From: Saccharomonospora amisosensis
Lineage (GTDB): Bacteria; Actinomycetota; Actinomycetes; Mycobacteriales; Pseudonocardiaceae
Assembly (NCBI RefSeq): GCF_011761185.1
Contig: NZ_JAAOYM010000001.1
Coordinates: 1,116,001 to 1,180,000 of the forward strand
Direction: 5' to 3'
DNA length: 64,000 nucleotides
The notes beneath the pieces are model-generated. The model was not told where the DNA came from and did not search any database. It was given only the letters and a program-made list of their open reading frames with translations. Both the position numbers and the translations under genes were made by a program. Below are positions 29,073-39,988 of this stretch, piece by piece (within the stretch, counting starts at the first letter, position 1; every line of letters begins with the position of its first letter).

Positions 29073-29960
29073 CTAGGTGATGTCGCGACGCTGGTTGGCG
29101 GCCCAGCCCGCCAGGAAGAACACCATGGTCCACGCGAAGAAGACAAGTGCGGACAGCCACCACGAGAACGCGCCCGGCGCGCCCGCGGTGTACTGCATCA
29201 GCCACTGGAAGTCCTTGTCGATCTGGTCGGGCACCGAAAGGCCTGCCGCACCGAAGGCCTCGGCTCCGATCGCGCCCACGATGCCGTTCAGCGTGCCGTT
29301 GGGCAGGAACCCGCCTAGCCAGCGGACCCCGAACCAGCCGAAGCTGACGAACACCAGGACGTTTTCCACTACCAGCATCCAGATTGCCAGAGTGACGGTC
29401 GGGCCGGTGACACTGTTCCACACGGCGCCGACTCCGATGCCGAACAGCGTGGCCAGCGTGGTGGCGAGGACGCCAGCACCCAGCACGCCCAACCATTGCC
29501 CCGCCGAAGGCAGGCCGCGGTCGTCCACGGTGAGCAGTGTGCCGAGGCTCGCCGCGGCTACGACCACGACGCCGTACAGGGCGCCCCAGCCGATGTAGGT
29601 GAGCATCTTCGCGGTGAGCGCGGAGCCTCGGGTGGGAGCGGTCAGAAAGGTCGTCGTGATCGTCTTCTTGGTGTACTCGCCCGCCAGTGCGAAGACTCCG
29701 AAGATGACAGGGAAGAACGCGCCGATGTTGATGCCGTGGGCCAGTGAGAGCAGCCCGACGGGAAGGGCACCGAGTTCGATGCCGACCAGGCCCGCCAGCT
29801 CCTGGGCGTCGGAACTGCCGAGGTAGTCGTTGATGTCGTTGGTGATGGCGCCCCAGCCGAGGGAGAACAGGAAGGCGAACGCGAACGCCGGGATCAGCAG
29901 GGCCCACCAGCTCTTCGTGGTGAGGATCTTGCGCATCTCTGCCTTGATCAGGTTTCCCAT
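29073..29960 (-). CDS. ABC-2 type permease
   Basis: A 295-residue membrane protein with a short cytosolic start (MGNLIKAEMRKILTTKSWW) typical of ABC-2 permeases and about six hydrophobic helices, including LLIPAFAFAFLFSLGWG, IGAFFPVIFGVFALAGEYTK and VLATTLATLFGIGVGAVWN. The motif FALAGEYTKKTITTTFLTAP is the usual cytoplasmic loop. It pairs with the ATPase encoded immediately upstream; their stop and start overlap as TGATG. The exported substrate is unknown; family members move drugs, lipids or antibiotics. A GTG at 29963 directly before the ATG is an alternative start. Confidence 0.85.
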   Translation of the reverse strand: MGNLIKAEMRKILTTKSWWALLIPAFAFAFLFSLGWGAITNDINDYLGSSDAQELAGLVGIELGALPVGLLSLAHGINIGAFFPVIFGVFALAGEYTKKTITTTFLTAPTRGSALTAKMLTYIGWGALYGVVVVAAASLGTLLTVDDRGLPSAGQWLGVLGAGVLATTLATLFGIGVGAVWNSVTGPTVTLAIWMLVVENVLVFVSFGWFGVRWLGGFLPNGTLNGIVGAIGAEAFGAAGLSVPDQIDKDFQWLMQYTAGAPGAFSWWLSALVFFAWTMVFFLAGWAANQRRDIT

Positions 29961-31036
29961 CACTGCTGCTGTCCTCCCCAGCCCTGATTCGGCTGCTGTG
30001 GCTGGTATCCCGGTTGCTGAGGCTGCTGGTAGCCCATCGGAGGCGAGGGTGGTGCCGTGGCCGTCGGCGGAGGCGGCGGGCCGCCCCAGCCGCCGTGCTG
30101 CTGCGGTACCTGCTGGCCGTACGGCGCTGCTCCGTACTGCGGGTTGGTGAGCTGGAAGAACAGCTGCTCCAGGTCCGCCTTCTCCTCCTGCATCCCGTAA
30201 ACAGCGATACCCGCCTTGGCGGCGATGTCGCCGATCTGCTGCACGGTCGCTCCCGACACCGCCACTCGGCCGTCGGGTGTTGGCTCCACCTGGTTGACGC
30301 CCGCCTGTTGCAGCGCGCTCACCAGACCGGTGGCATCCGCCGGTTGCACCAGCACCCTGGCCTGCTGGCTGTTGCGAAGCTGCTCGAGCGGGCCGTAGTA
30401 CCGCGTCATCCCCGCGCTGATGATCACGACCTGGTCGATGGTCTGCTCGACCTCCGACAGCAGGTGGCTGGACACCAGCACGGTGCGGCCCTGCTGGGCG
30501 AACGAGCGCAGGAACGAGCGAAGCCAGGCGATGCCTTCAGGGTCGAGGCCGTTGGAAGGTTCGTCGAGTACCAGCACTTGCGGGTCGCCCAACAGTGCGG
30601 TCGCCAGCGCGAGTCGCTGCCTCATACCGAGTGAGAACTCGCCAGCCTTGCGTTCCGCGGCGGGGGTGAGGCCGACCAGCGCGAGTAGTTCGTCGACCCG
30701 CTGGTCGGGAACGCCGATCGCCGCGGCGTACACCCGCAGGTGATTGCGTGCCGTCCGCTTGGGATGGAAGCCCTCGTTCTCCAGCACCGAACCCACGACC
30801 CTGGCAGGGTTGCCCAGTTGATGGTGCGGTCTGCCGTTGATCGTGGCCGTACCCGCCGTCGGTGTCACGAGCCCGAGCAGCATCCGCAGGGTCGTGGTCT
30901 TACCGGCCCCGTTCGGACCGAGAAAGCCCGTAACCGAGCCCGGTTCGACGGAGAAGCTGAGGTTCGCGACCGCTGTCACGGGTCCGAACTGTTTGGTGAG
31001 GTTCTGCACCGCGATGCGGCCGCTGCCGTCGTGCAT
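29960..31036 (-). CDS. ABC transporter ATPase with Pro/Gln-rich tail
   Basis: A 358-residue ATPase of the ABC-2 exporter type (CcmA/DrrA-like). Walker A is GFLGPNGAGKTTTLRML, the signature is EFSLGMRQRLALA, Walker B is VLVLDEPSNGLDP and the H-loop is LVSSHLLSEVE. Residues about 225-310 form the usual accessory domain. The last 50 residues are an unusual low-complexity tail of Pro, Gln, Gly and Tyr (GGPPPPPTATAPPSPP, then QQPGYQPQQ) of unknown purpose. ATG 31036 is preceded by GAGGG. It is the first gene of the ABC group and overlaps the permease start. Confidence 0.87.
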   Translation of the reverse strand: MHDGSGRIAVQNLTKQFGPVTAVANLSFSVEPGSVTGFLGPNGAGKTTTLRMLLGLVTPTAGTATINGRPHHQLGNPARVVGSVLENEGFHPKRTARNHLRVYAAAIGVPDQRVDELLALVGLTPAAERKAGEFSLGMRQRLALATALLGDPQVLVLDEPSNGLDPEGIAWLRSFLRSFAQQGRTVLVSSHLLSEVEQTIDQVVIISAGMTRYYGPLEQLRNSQQARVLVQPADATGLVSALQQAGVNQVEPTPDGRVAVSGATVQQIGDIAAKAGIAVYGMQEEKADLEQLFFQLTNPQYGAAPYGQQVPQQHGGWGGPPPPPTATAPPSPPMGYQQPQQPGYQPQQPNQGWGGQQQ

Positions 31037-31272
31037 GCTGCCCTCGTTCCCCTCGTGGTCTGCGCTGTGGCGCTGCCATCCTGCCGTACGGCCTTGTTGG
31101 ACGGACTGGGAGGGCCTCGGGTTCCATCTCTGGGCCGCCCGCGACGAAGATCACTATCGCGGCGGTCGAACTGATTGAGCTGCGCCGACGCCGGAGTGCC
31201 GGTCGGCGTCCGGCCTGGTGAGGATTCATTTCCGGCGACTCACCCCGCCCCGACGAGCGAAGTCGCGAGTTA

Positions 31273-31290
31273 TTACTTAGACTAGTAAGT
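31273..31290. promoter_or_regulatory. AT-rich palindrome, possible operator
   Basis: TTACT-N6-AGTAA (31273-31288) overlaps ACTTA-N6-TAAGT (31275-31290). This patch stands out in a 70% GC background and lies about 240 bases upstream of the ABC ATPase gene. The binding factor is unknown. Confidence 0.35.
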
Positions 31291-31335
31291 GGCGGCCCGC
31301 TCCCGGTGACCCCCAGGCTGGTTGAGCGGGCCGCC
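31291..31335 (-). terminator. Hairpin terminator after ald
   Basis: A perfect 12-bp stem, GGCGGCCCGCTC (31291-31302) with GAGCGGGCCGCC (31324-31335), begins about 34 bases downstream of the ald stop codon. Confidence 0.7.
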
Positions 31336-31368
31336 CCTTCATGTCGAGACCTGTGTCCGGGTTGCCAC

Positions 31369-32475
31369 TCAGAGTTCGAATTCGCCGTGTGGCAGGCCGT
31401 GTGCCGAGGCCACCGGTTCATTGGTCAACGCGCCCGCGTGGGTGTTGAGCCCCCGCGCCAGGATCGGATCGGATCGCAGCGCCGCCCGCCAGCCCTGCTC
31501 AGCCAGGCGCAGCACGTAGGGCAGGGTGACATTGGTGAGGGCGTAGGTCGACGTCCTTGGCACCGCACCGGGCATGTTGGCGACGCAGTAGAACACCGAG
31601 TCGTTCACCTGATAGGTCGGTTCGTCGTGGGTCGTCGGCCGTGAGTCGGCGAAGCAGCCGCCCTGGTCGATGGAGACGTCCACCAGGACGCTGCCCTGCC
31701 GCATCCGCGCGACGAGTTCGTGCGAGACGAGTTTCGGCGCCTTGGCGCCCGGGACGAGCACGGCCCCGATCACCATGTCCGCCTCCAGCACGGCGTGCTC
31801 CAGCGCCAGCGCGTTGGAGGCCACCGTACGGATGCGGCCCGCGAAATCGTGGTCTATCTGGCGCAGCCGCTCCGGGTTGGTGTCGAGTACCTCCACGTCC
31901 GCACCCATGCCGGACGCGACACGGGCGGCGTTCAGCCCGGCGACGCCGCCGCCGATCACCACCACCCTGGCTGGGTGCACACCGGGAACCCCGCCGGGCA
32001 GTACCCCCCTTCCGCCGCTGGGTTTGAGCAGCGCGTGAGCGCCGACCTGCGGAGCGAGCCTGCCCGCGACCTCCGACATCGGCGCGAGCAACGGCAGCGC
32101 GCCGTCGTCGGTCTGCACCGTCTCGTAGGCGATCGCCGTGGTGCCCGCCGCGAGCAGCGCTTCGGTGAGCGCGCGGTCGGCAGCCAGGTGCAGGTAGGTG
32201 AACAGCACGAGGTCGCGGCGCAGCAGGCCGTACTCGGCGGGGACGGGTTCCTTGACCTTCAGCACGAGGTCGCCCTCGGCCCAGGTCTCCTCAGCCGTGG
32301 CGATGATCTTGGCGCCCGCCGTGACGAACTCCTCGTCGGTGATCGCCGAACCGGAGCCCGCGCCGGTCTCGATGAGGACGTCGTGCCCAAGCCTGGTCAG
32401 CTCGTGCACCCCCGCCGGTGTGATGGCCACGCGGTATTCGTGTTTCTTGACCTCGCGGGGGACGGCGATGCGCAC
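31369..32475 (-). CDS. ald: Alanine dehydrogenase
   Basis: A 368-residue hexameric-type L-alanine dehydrogenase that interconverts alanine with pyruvate and ammonia using NAD. It begins with [19 protein letters not shown]. The catalytic lysine is in [13 protein letters not shown] and the catalytic histidine in [10 protein letters not shown]. The NAD-binding loop is [20 protein letters not shown], and [20 protein letters not shown] is also typical. GTG 32475 is supported by AGGAGG five bases upstream. The gene follows a PucR-type regulator gene with a 139-base gap, the likely site of alanine-responsive control; in Mycobacterium the activator is the unrelated AldR. Confidence 0.93.
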   Translation of the reverse strand: MRIAVPREVKKHEYRVAITPAGVHELTRLGHDVLIETGAGSGSAITDEEFVTAGAKIIATAEETWAEGDLVLKVKEPVPAEYGLLRRDLVLFTYLHLAADRALTEALLAAGTTAIAYETVQTDDGALPLLAPMSEVAGRLAPQVGAHALLKPSGGRGVLPGGVPGVHPARVVVIGGGVAGLNAARVASGMGADVEVLDTNPERLRQIDHDFAGRIRTVASNALALEHAVLEADMVIGAVLVPGAKAPKLVSHELVARMRQGSVLVDVSIDQGGCFADSRPTTHDEPTYQVNDSVFYCVANMPGAVPRTSTYALTNVTLPYVLRLAEQGWRAALRSDPILARGLNTHAGALTNEPVASAHGLPHGEFEL

Positions 32476-32614
32476 GACTGCCTCCTGCCGACTGTCTTCG
32501 GTGTCGCTGACCACGGTGAACCACCCGTACGGCGGTGTCATCGTGGGCGCACAACAATGGTCGGTCATCGCCGTGGTCGCGGCAGCACAACCGGCCGTGG
32601 TGGCACGGAAGGTG

Positions 32615-34180
32615 CTATCTCCAGCGCAACGCGACGAGCTGGCTGAGCAGCGCCAGCCGCACGTCGGGGTCATCGAGGTCCAGCGCCACCAGCTCGAGCA
32701 GTCTGCGCATGCGGTAGCGCAGGGTGTTGGGGTGGATGGCCAGCGCACTGGCAGCGCAGCGCGGCTGCCCGGGATGCCGCAACCACTCGTACAGCGTGTT
32801 CACGAAGTCGGTGCCGTTCGTCGCGTCGTGCTCACGCAGCAGCGGCAGCGGACCGAGCTCGCCGACGCTGGCCTCACCCGCCGCGCTCGCCGCTCTGTGC
32901 AACACCAGCGACGGCCACACCTCGTCGAAGCAGGCGGGGCCGCCGGGCAGCACACCCGAACGCAGCAGGCCGAGTGTCTCCTCGGCCTCGGCTCTCGATC
33001 GGGCCAACTCGTCGAGCTCGCCTGCGCTGCCCGCCGCCGCGCGCAGTTCACCGGCACCGCGGTTGGTGGGCACCTCGGCGAGCACCGTACGCAAGTGCGC
33101 CCAGGTTCCCCGGCCGGTGCCGTCGGGCACCACCAGGTACACCAGACCACCGCTCTCGGTGCCGACCGGCCCTCGGCCGATGCCCTGGGTGAGGCGTTCG
33201 AGCAGCGCCAGCCGTAGCCCTTCACCGTCGAGGGCATCCTCGCCCGTGGTCTCCACGGCGACGACGCGGTGCGGTCCGGGTTCGAGGTCCAGCTCCGCGG
33301 CGGCCTTTCGCGCGCTGACCTCGCCGCCGAGCAGCGCGCGCAGCAACTCGGCGGACGCTTGCCGCCGCATATCGGCGTGGGCCCTGCGGCGCAGCAGGTG
33401 CAGCGCGACCACGGGTGCGGTGTCGGCGAAGGCCGCCGCCCGCTCGTCGGGTACCGGCCCAGGCACGACCGCCCACATCGAGCCGAGCAGCTCGCCGCCC
33501 ATCCGGATCGGCACGATCAGCCTCGGCAGCGTTCCGTCGCGCTGCGCGGGGACGAAGATGGTCTGCCGGCCTCGGGAAAGTTCACGGAACACGCCACGTG
33601 AGCGAAATCGGGCGAGTACGTCGTCGGGGATGCGCCTGCCCATGATGGTCGCGACCCTGGCCGGGTCGGTGATGTCCTGCCGCGCGGAGTAGGCGAGCAC
33701 CCTCGAGTTGGTGTCCTCGATGGTCACCGGTGCGTCCACAACGGACGCCACAGCGTCGGCGAGCCGGAACAGATCGCTCGCGGCTGGGTCGTGGCGAGTG
33801 TCGAGCGCGTCGGTCTCGTCGGCGATCGCGTCCAGCACGGTCCGCAGCAGCCACACCAACTGTGCCCACGACGTCGCGGCGTGCACCTCGACAAGGCCGA
33901 TGCCCGCCGCGTCGGCGGCTCTACGAACGGCGGGTTTGCCGGCCAGCGGTGGTTTGAGCAGCACCGCGGCCGCGCCCTGCCGCGCGCACGCGCGCACGAG
34001 CTCGACCGAGGCGTTCGCGTCACCGACGGCGACGCCAAGCACGAGGTCTCCCGCGGCGAGCTGGCTCGTTCCGGGTTCGGCGATCACGACGTCGGCCACG
34101 GTGGGGCAGTCGGCGGGAAGTAGCACGGCGCGCAACAGTGTCGGCCCGACCCGGTCGACCACGCTACGCACGGAGATCAT
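32615..34180 (-). CDS. PucR/CdaR-type transcriptional activator
   Basis: A 521-residue regulator. The N-terminal PucR domain (SVVDRVGPTLLRAVLLPADC to VELVRACARQGAAAVLLKPP) resembles purine-catabolism regulators, followed by a GAF/CdaR-like middle and a C-terminal PucR_2 helix-turn-helix ending in CAASALAIHPNTLRYRMRRLL. Such proteins are activators of nearby catabolic genes. The adjacent ald gene, in the same orientation, is the obvious candidate target. It starts four bases after the stop of the preceding small gene, so it is probably co-transcribed with it. The effector is unknown. Confidence 0.85.
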   Translation of the reverse strand: MISVRSVVDRVGPTLLRAVLLPADCPTVADVVIAEPGTSQLAAGDLVLGVAVGDANASVELVRACARQGAAAVLLKPPLAGKPAVRRAADAAGIGLVEVHAATSWAQLVWLLRTVLDAIADETDALDTRHDPAASDLFRLADAVASVVDAPVTIEDTNSRVLAYSARQDITDPARVATIMGRRIPDDVLARFRSRGVFRELSRGRQTIFVPAQRDGTLPRLIVPIRMGGELLGSMWAVVPGPVPDERAAAFADTAPVVALHLLRRRAHADMRRQASAELLRALLGGEVSARKAAAELDLEPGPHRVVAVETTGEDALDGEGLRLALLERLTQGIGRGPVGTESGGLVYLVVPDGTGRGTWAHLRTVLAEVPTNRGAGELRAAAGSAGELDELARSRAEAEETLGLLRSGVLPGGPACFDEVWPSLVLHRAASAAGEASVGELGPLPLLREHDATNGTDFVNTLYEWLRHPGQPRCAASALAIHPNTLRYRMRRLLELVALDLDDPDVRLALLSQLVALRWR

Positions 34181-34184
34181 CGGC

Positions 34185-34685
34185 TCAGCCGGTGGGGGTG
34201 TCGGCGATCCAGTCGGGCACCGGTAGGCCGCGCTCGAGACATTCGGCCGACAGCCGCGCGGTCCACCGCAACGCCTGCAGCAGCAAACTGTCCACTTCGT
34301 CCGGTGCGGCGTTCGCCATCGCGATCTCCACCTGCTCTTGCGCGGCCTCCTGGTTGCCGTGCACCTGGGCGAGCAGGGTGCGCACGGCCGTTCGCACCGG
34401 TGGGTCGGCCTCGTCGATGGAGACCTCCTCGCCGGTCTCGTCGAACACCTGCACCTTCACCGGTGCGGTGCCGCCGTCGCCGAGGGTCGCCACCAGCTCG
34501 CTGCACGCGCCGAACAGCAACAGCATGAGTTCACGGGCCTCACCACGTTCACCTGACTCAGCCCAGGTGAGCTCGTCGAGCGCCCCGGCGTCGTCGCCGA
34601 GCCGCATGGCGAGCAACGCCAGCTGTGTCCTTCTGACGAGCCCACGTCGCTCGTCCTCGCTGCGGTCCGCGTGCACGTGCCCCAT
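34185..34685 (-). CDS. Conserved hypothetical protein, 166 residues
   Basis: An acidic, helical, soluble protein of unknown function. It is rich in Ala, Leu and Glu (AALDELTWAESGERGEARE-like segments), with SELVATLGDGGTAPVKVQVF and ETGEEVSIDEADPPVRTAV in the middle and PVPDWIADTPTG at the end. No motif or membrane segment was seen. ATG 34685 lacks a clear ribosome binding site; GTG 34676 is an alternative. It is tightly coupled (4-base gap) to the PucR-type gene, which suggests a shared transcript. Confidence 0.6.
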   Translation of the reverse strand: MGHVHADRSEDERRGLVRRTQLALLAMRLGDDAGALDELTWAESGERGEARELMLLLFGACSELVATLGDGGTAPVKVQVFDETGEEVSIDEADPPVRTAVRTLLAQVHGNQEAAQEQVEIAMANAAPDEVDSLLLQALRWTARLSAECLERGLPVPDWIADTPTG

Positions 34686-34731
34686 CCAACACCAGGGCCA
34701 TCCCGGTCGCTGCCGTCCGGCAGGGTGATCG

Positions 34732-35325
34732 TCACTTCGCCGCGTACAGCGCGCCCAGTGCCAGCCGTTCGAGCAGCGCGGCGAGGTCCGCGTCGGGCAG
34801 GTACCTGCTGTGTGGGGTGGAGTTCATCAGCCCGAACACCGCGTGGGCGGCCGATCTCGCGCGGGTCTCGTCCAGGTGCGCCACCGCGGCGCGCAGCGCC
34901 CGCACCCACACCTCGACGTAGCGCCGCTGCAATGCCCTGACCTGCCTGCGGTCGGTGTCGGTCAGGTTGCCCAGGTTGCGCTCCTGCACCGTGATCAGCG
35001 CGGGCTGGCTGAGCGCGAAGTTCACGTGGAACCGCACCAACCGGGCAAGCACCTCGTCGGGGTCGCCGCCCTCGGCCGCGCGGGCGGTGCCACCCTCGAG
35101 CAGGTACCTGCTTATCGACGTCAGCATCTCCCCGAGCATCGCGTCCTTGCTGCGGAAATGCCGATACAGTGCGGGCCCGGAGATTCCCACCGCCGCGCCG
35201 ATCTCGTCTATTCCCACACCGTGGAAGCCGTGCTTGGCGAACAGTTCGGAGGCCGCGGCGAGGATCTGGTCGCGGCGGCCGGTCTTCTCGCCACGGCGCA
35301 GCGGTGTGGGTCGGGAGGACACCAT
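34732..35325 (-). CDS. TetR regulator, probable repressor of acyl-CoA carboxylase operon
   Basis: A 197-residue TetR protein. The N-terminal helix-turn-helix is RDQILAAASELFAKHGFHGV, then DEIGAAVGISGPALYRHF; the C-terminal ligand domain is Ala/Leu-rich. It lies near a methylcrotonyl-CoA-carboxylase-like operon, as the TetR gene Rv2506 lies near accD1-accA1-fadE19 in M. tuberculosis. A perfect palindrome, GTTAGCGcaCGCTAAC, sits 21 bases upstream, and a related one precedes the operon, so autorepression and operon control are likely. No ribosome binding site precedes ATG 35325. TAGAAT at 35335-35330 suggests a leaderless mRNA starting at the ATG or at the next codon, GTG 35322. Confidence 0.85.
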   Translation of the reverse strand: MVSSRPTPLRRGEKTGRRDQILAAASELFAKHGFHGVGIDEIGAAVGISGPALYRHFRSKDAMLGEMLTSISRYLLEGGTARAAEGGDPDEVLARLVRFHVNFALSQPALITVQERNLGNLTDTDRRQVRALQRRYVEVWVRALRAAVAHLDETRARSAAHAVFGLMNSTPHSRYLPDADLAALLERLALGALYAAK

Positions 35326-35345
35326 CGGAATTCTACGCGGGCATG

Positions 35346-35361
35346 GTTAGCGCACGCTAAC
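35346..35361. promoter_or_regulatory. Perfect TetR-type operator at tetR promoter
   Basis: GTTAGCG-ca-CGCTAAC has 7-bp arms and a 2-bp spacer. It lies just upstream of the proposed -10 TAGAAT (35330-35335) of the tetR gene. A variant occurs at 36317-36332. Confidence 0.7.
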
Positions 35362-35476
35362 GTCAGATACCGACTTCTGGTGTGGACCGGTCGGGTAACG
35401 CCCCGCTTGCCCGCTTTTTCGTGAGCGTTGCACCTGGTAAAGCTTGCTTCGGCCAACAATTGACGAAGGAGTGCCC

Positions 35477-36271
35477 ATGTCGGTGCGTGCTCGTCGGTCC
35501 CTCTGGTTATCACTGATCACCGCGCTCGCCTTGGTGGGCGCGGCCTTCCCGGCGGGTGCCGCCCCCGCCGTGCACTACGTCGCCCTCGGTGACTCCTACT
35601 CCTCCGGGGTCGGCGCGGGTTCCTACGGCGACTCCGGCAACTGCAAACGCAGTGCCAACGCCTATCCGCGACTGTGGGCGGATTCGCGCGACGTGGCCGG
35701 CTTCGACTTCCTCGCGTGTTCGGGTGCGCGCACCTCCGACGTGCTGGAACAGGCCGCATCGCTGGATTCGACCGCCACGCTGGTCACCGTTTCGGTGGGT
35801 GGCAACGACGCGGGATTCGCGGATGTGATGATCGACTGCACGGTCGGCACCGACCAGCAGTGTGTCGACCGGGTAGAGGAGGCCAAGGCCTACGCTCGCG
35901 ACACGTTGCCTGGCCTGCTCGACAACGTCTACGCGACGCTGGAGAGCAAGGCGCCGGGCGCGGAGATCCTAGTGCTCGGCTACCCACGCTTCTACAAGAT
36001 CGGCGGCTCCTGCAACGCGGGTCTCAGCGACACCAAGCGCGCGGCGATCAATTCCGGTGCCGACACGCTCGCCGAGGTCACCGCCCAGCGGGCGGGCGCG
36101 GCCGGGCTCACATTCGTCGACGTACGTGGGGCATTCAGCGGGCACGAGATCTGCTCGGACGGGGACTGGTGGCTGCACAGCCTTACCTGGCCGGTCGACG
36201 AGTCCTACCACCCGACAGTGAGTGGCCAGTCCCAGGGTTACCTGCCCGCGCTGGAATCCGTGACGGGCTGA
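35477..36271 (+). CDS. Secreted SGNH/GDSL esterase-lipase
   Basis: A 264-residue protein with a signal peptide (MSVRARRSLWLSLITALALV, cleavage near GAA-PAV) and an SGNH hydrolase domain. The nucleophile is Ser in VALGDSYSSGVGAG (block I), and block III is VSVGGNDAGF. The catalytic His lies in ESYHPTVSGQSQGY, with a Trp-rich stretch WLHSLTWPVD before it. Six cysteines could form disulfides as in Streptomyces secreted lipases. It probably hydrolyses lipid or acetyl esters outside the cell. ATG 35477 is supported by GAAGGAG at 35465-35471. It is divergent from the tetR gene; no functional link to the carboxylase operon is evident. Confidence 0.87.
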   Translation: MSVRARRSLWLSLITALALVGAAFPAGAAPAVHYVALGDSYSSGVGAGSYGDSGNCKRSANAYPRLWADSRDVAGFDFLACSGARTSDVLEQAASLDSTATLVTVSVGGNDAGFADVMIDCTVGTDQQCVDRVEEAKAYARDTLPGLLDNVYATLESKAPGAEILVLGYPRFYKIGGSCNAGLSDTKRAAINSGADTLAEVTAQRAGAAGLTFVDVRGAFSGHEICSDGDWWLHSLTWPVDESYHPTVSGQSQGYLPALESVTG

Positions 36272-36316
36272 TCGCGGGCACACCGAGGTTGGCGGCCGTT
36301 GACATCGCGCCGGAGT

Positions 36317-36332
36317 GTTAACGGCTGCTAAC
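36317..36332. promoter_or_regulatory. TetR-type operator before carboxylase operon
   Basis: GTTAACG-gc-TGCTAAC is an imperfect palindrome matching the tetR-promoter palindrome in its outer arms (GTTA and CTAAC). It lies 13 bases before ATG 36345, overlapping TAACCT (36329-36334), a possible -10 for a leaderless transcript. Confidence 0.6.
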
Positions 36333-36344
36333 CTTGTCGGTGTG

Positions 36345-37958
<1,614 letters not shown>

Positions 37959-37963
37959 GCGTT

Positions 37964-39988
37964 GTGAGCGATAGTTCGATGTTCGACACCGTCGCTGTCG
38001 CCAACCGTGGCGAGATCGCCGTGCGCGTCATCCGCACGCTGCGACGCATGGGGATCCGGTCCGTCGCCATTTACAGCGACGCCGACGCGGGTGCGGCTCA
38101 CGTGCGCGAGGCGGACGCCGCCGTTCGGGTGGGGCCCGCGGAGGCGGCGCGCAGCTATCTGTCCATTCCGGACGTCGTCGCCGCGGCGGTCGAGTCCGGT
38201 GCGCAGGCCGTGCATCCCGGTTACGGCTTCCTTTCGGAGAATCCAGCGTTCGCGCGTGCGTGCGAGGAAGCCGGGCTGGTCTTCGTCGGCCCGCCGGCGA
38301 GCGCGATCGAGGCGATGGGGGACAAGATCCGGGCCAAGCAGACCGTGTCCGGTGCGGGGGTTCCCGTCGTGCCAGGCCGGTCCGAACTCCACGGCAGCGC
38401 CGACATCGAGGCCGCGGCGGCCGACATCGGCTATCCCGTGCTGCTCAAGCCCTCCGCGGGCGGTGGCGGCAAGGGTATGCGGCTGGTGGAGTCGGCCGGC
38501 GAGCTCGCCGGGGCAGTCGAGTCGGCACGCAGGGAGGCGATGAGCGCCTTCGGTGACGACCGGCTGCTGCTGGAACGGTTCGTCGAAACGCCGAGGCACA
38601 TCGAGATTCAGGTGCTTGCCGACCGGCACGGCAACGTGGTCCACCTCGGCGAGCGGGAATGCAGCCTGCAGCGCAGGCACCAGAAGATCGTCGAGGAGGC
38701 GCCGTCGGCGTTGCTCGACGAGGCGACACGGGCGCGGATGGGCGCTTCGGCGGTGGGGGCCGCTCGCGCGGTCGGCTACGTCGGCGCGGGCACGGTGGAG
38801 TTCATCGTGTCGGCACGTGAGCCGGAGCGGTTCTATTTCCTGGAGATGAACACGCGGTTGCAGGTCGAGCACCCGGTGACCGAGTTGGTCACCGGTATCG
38901 ACCTGGTGGAGTGGCAGTTGCGCGTCGCCGCGGGCGAGCGGCTCTCGTTCGCGCAGCACGACGTGCGGCTTGCGGGCCATGCAGTCGAGGCACGGGTGTA
39001 CGCGGAGGATCCGGCCAGGGACTTCGTACCCACCGGCGGAACCGTACTCGCACTCGCCGAGCCCTCCGGCCCGCGGGTGCGCGTGGACTCGGGCCTACGT
39101 GAGGGTTTCGTCGTCGGCTCCGACTACGACCCCATGCTCGCCAAGGTGGTGGCGTGGGGGCCTGACCGCGCCGCGGCGCTGCACCGGCTCGACCGGGCGC
39201 TGGCGGACACCGCCGTGCTGGGGGTCACGACGAACATCCCGTTTCTGCGGGCACTTCTCACCGACCCCGACGTGCTGGCGGGCGAGCTGGATACCGGCTT
39301 GGTGGAGCGCAAGCTCGCCGCGCTCGTCAACGAGGGTGCCGAGGGTGATGCCGAGGAGTTCCTGATCGCGGCCGCACTGGACCGGCTGCTTTCGTTGTGG
39401 CCGTCCGGGCGAGTGGTGGACCCGTGGGAGGTGCCAAGCGGTTGGCGGCTCGGCGCCCGCGCCGGGGTGACGCTTCGGTTGCGTGCGGGCCGGACCGAGG
39501 CTCTCGTGCTGGTCGAGGGTCCGCCGTCGGACGCACTGGTCAGTGTGGACGATCGCGCGCCGTTCGCGGCCTCGGCCGAGCGCGACGGCGACGATCTGGT
39601 CGTGCGCGGCACGGGTTTCGAAGGTCGGTACGACCGGTACCGCCGGTACCGGCGTGCGAGGGCGGGTGACGGCACCGTCTGGCTCGCAAGGCAGGGTAGG
39701 GCCGTCGCAGTCGGGGAACGACCGAACCTGCTGGCGAGCCACGGGGAGTCCGTTGAGGTCGGTCCGGTGACCAGCCCGATGCCGGGCACGGTCCTGGTGG
39801 TGAAGGTGGCACGCGGCGACGTTGTGAGTGCGGGGGCGCCGCTGCTCGTCGTCGAGGCGATGAAGATGGAGTACACGATCACCGCGCCGGTGGATGGCGT
39901 CGTCAGCGAATTGCATGTTCAGGCGGGCCAGCAGGTGGCGCTCGACCAGCCGCTCGCCGTCGTGACACGGGAGGAGCACACCTCATGA
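37964..39988 (+). CDS. accA1: Acyl-CoA carboxylase alpha subunit (biotin carboxylase-BCCP)
   Basis: About 674 residues. The N-terminal biotin carboxylase begins [20 protein letters not shown], with the ATP-grasp glycine loop [15 protein letters not shown], the catalytic segment [19 protein letters not shown] and [14 protein letters not shown]. The C terminus is a biotin carrier domain with the biotinylated Lys in [10 protein letters not shown]. It carboxylates biotin with ATP and bicarbonate for the beta subunit. The start could be GTG 37955 (overlapping the upstream stop), GTG 37964 or ATG 37979; 37964 is chosen for its spacing from AGGATG. The stop overlaps the next ATG (ATGA). Confidence 0.9.
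   Translation: MSDSSMFDTVAVANRGEIAVRVIRTLRRMGIRSVAIYSDADAGAAHVREADAAVRVGPAEAARSYLSIPDVVAAAVESGAQAVHPGYGFLSENPAFARACEEAGLVFVGPPASAIEAMGDKIRAKQTVSGAGVPVVPGRSELHGSADIEAAAADIGYPVLLKPSAGGGGKGMRLVESAGELAGAVESARREAMSAFGDDRLLLERFVETPRHIEIQVLADRHGNVVHLGERECSLQRRHQKIVEEAPSALLDEATRARMGASAVGAARAVGYVGAGTVEFIVSAREPERFYFLEMNTRLQVEHPVTELVTGIDLVEWQLRVAAGERLSFAQHDVRLAGHAVEARVYAEDPARDFVPTGGTVLALAEPSGPRVRVDSGLREGFVVGSDYDPMLAKVVAWGPDRAAALHRLDRALADTAVLGVTTNIPFLRALLTDPDVLAGELDTGLVERKLAALVNEGAEGDAEEFLIAAALDRLLSLWPSGRVVDPWEVPSGWRLGARAGVTLRLRAGRTEALVLVEGPPSDALVSVDDRAPFAASAERDGDDLVVRGTGFEGRYDRYRRYRRARAGDGTVWLARQGRAVAVGERPNLLASHGESVEVGPVTSPMPGTVLVVKVARGDVVSAGAPLLVVEAMKMEYTITAPVDGVVSELHVQAGQQVALDQPLAVVTREEHTS

Larger units (their letters stand above)
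31037..31368. other. Intergenic region, 332 bases, with AT-rich palindrome
   Basis: It lies upstream of the ABC ATPase gene and downstream of ald, both on the minus strand. It holds the ald terminator (31291-31335) and a low-GC palindrome at 31273-31290, and must contain the ABC operon promoter. No gene was recognised in it. Confidence 0.5.

Noticed and set aside
36299-36304. TTGACA as -35 of the carboxylase operon
   Set aside because: The only good -10, TAACCT at 36329, is 24 bases away, too far for a normal promoter.
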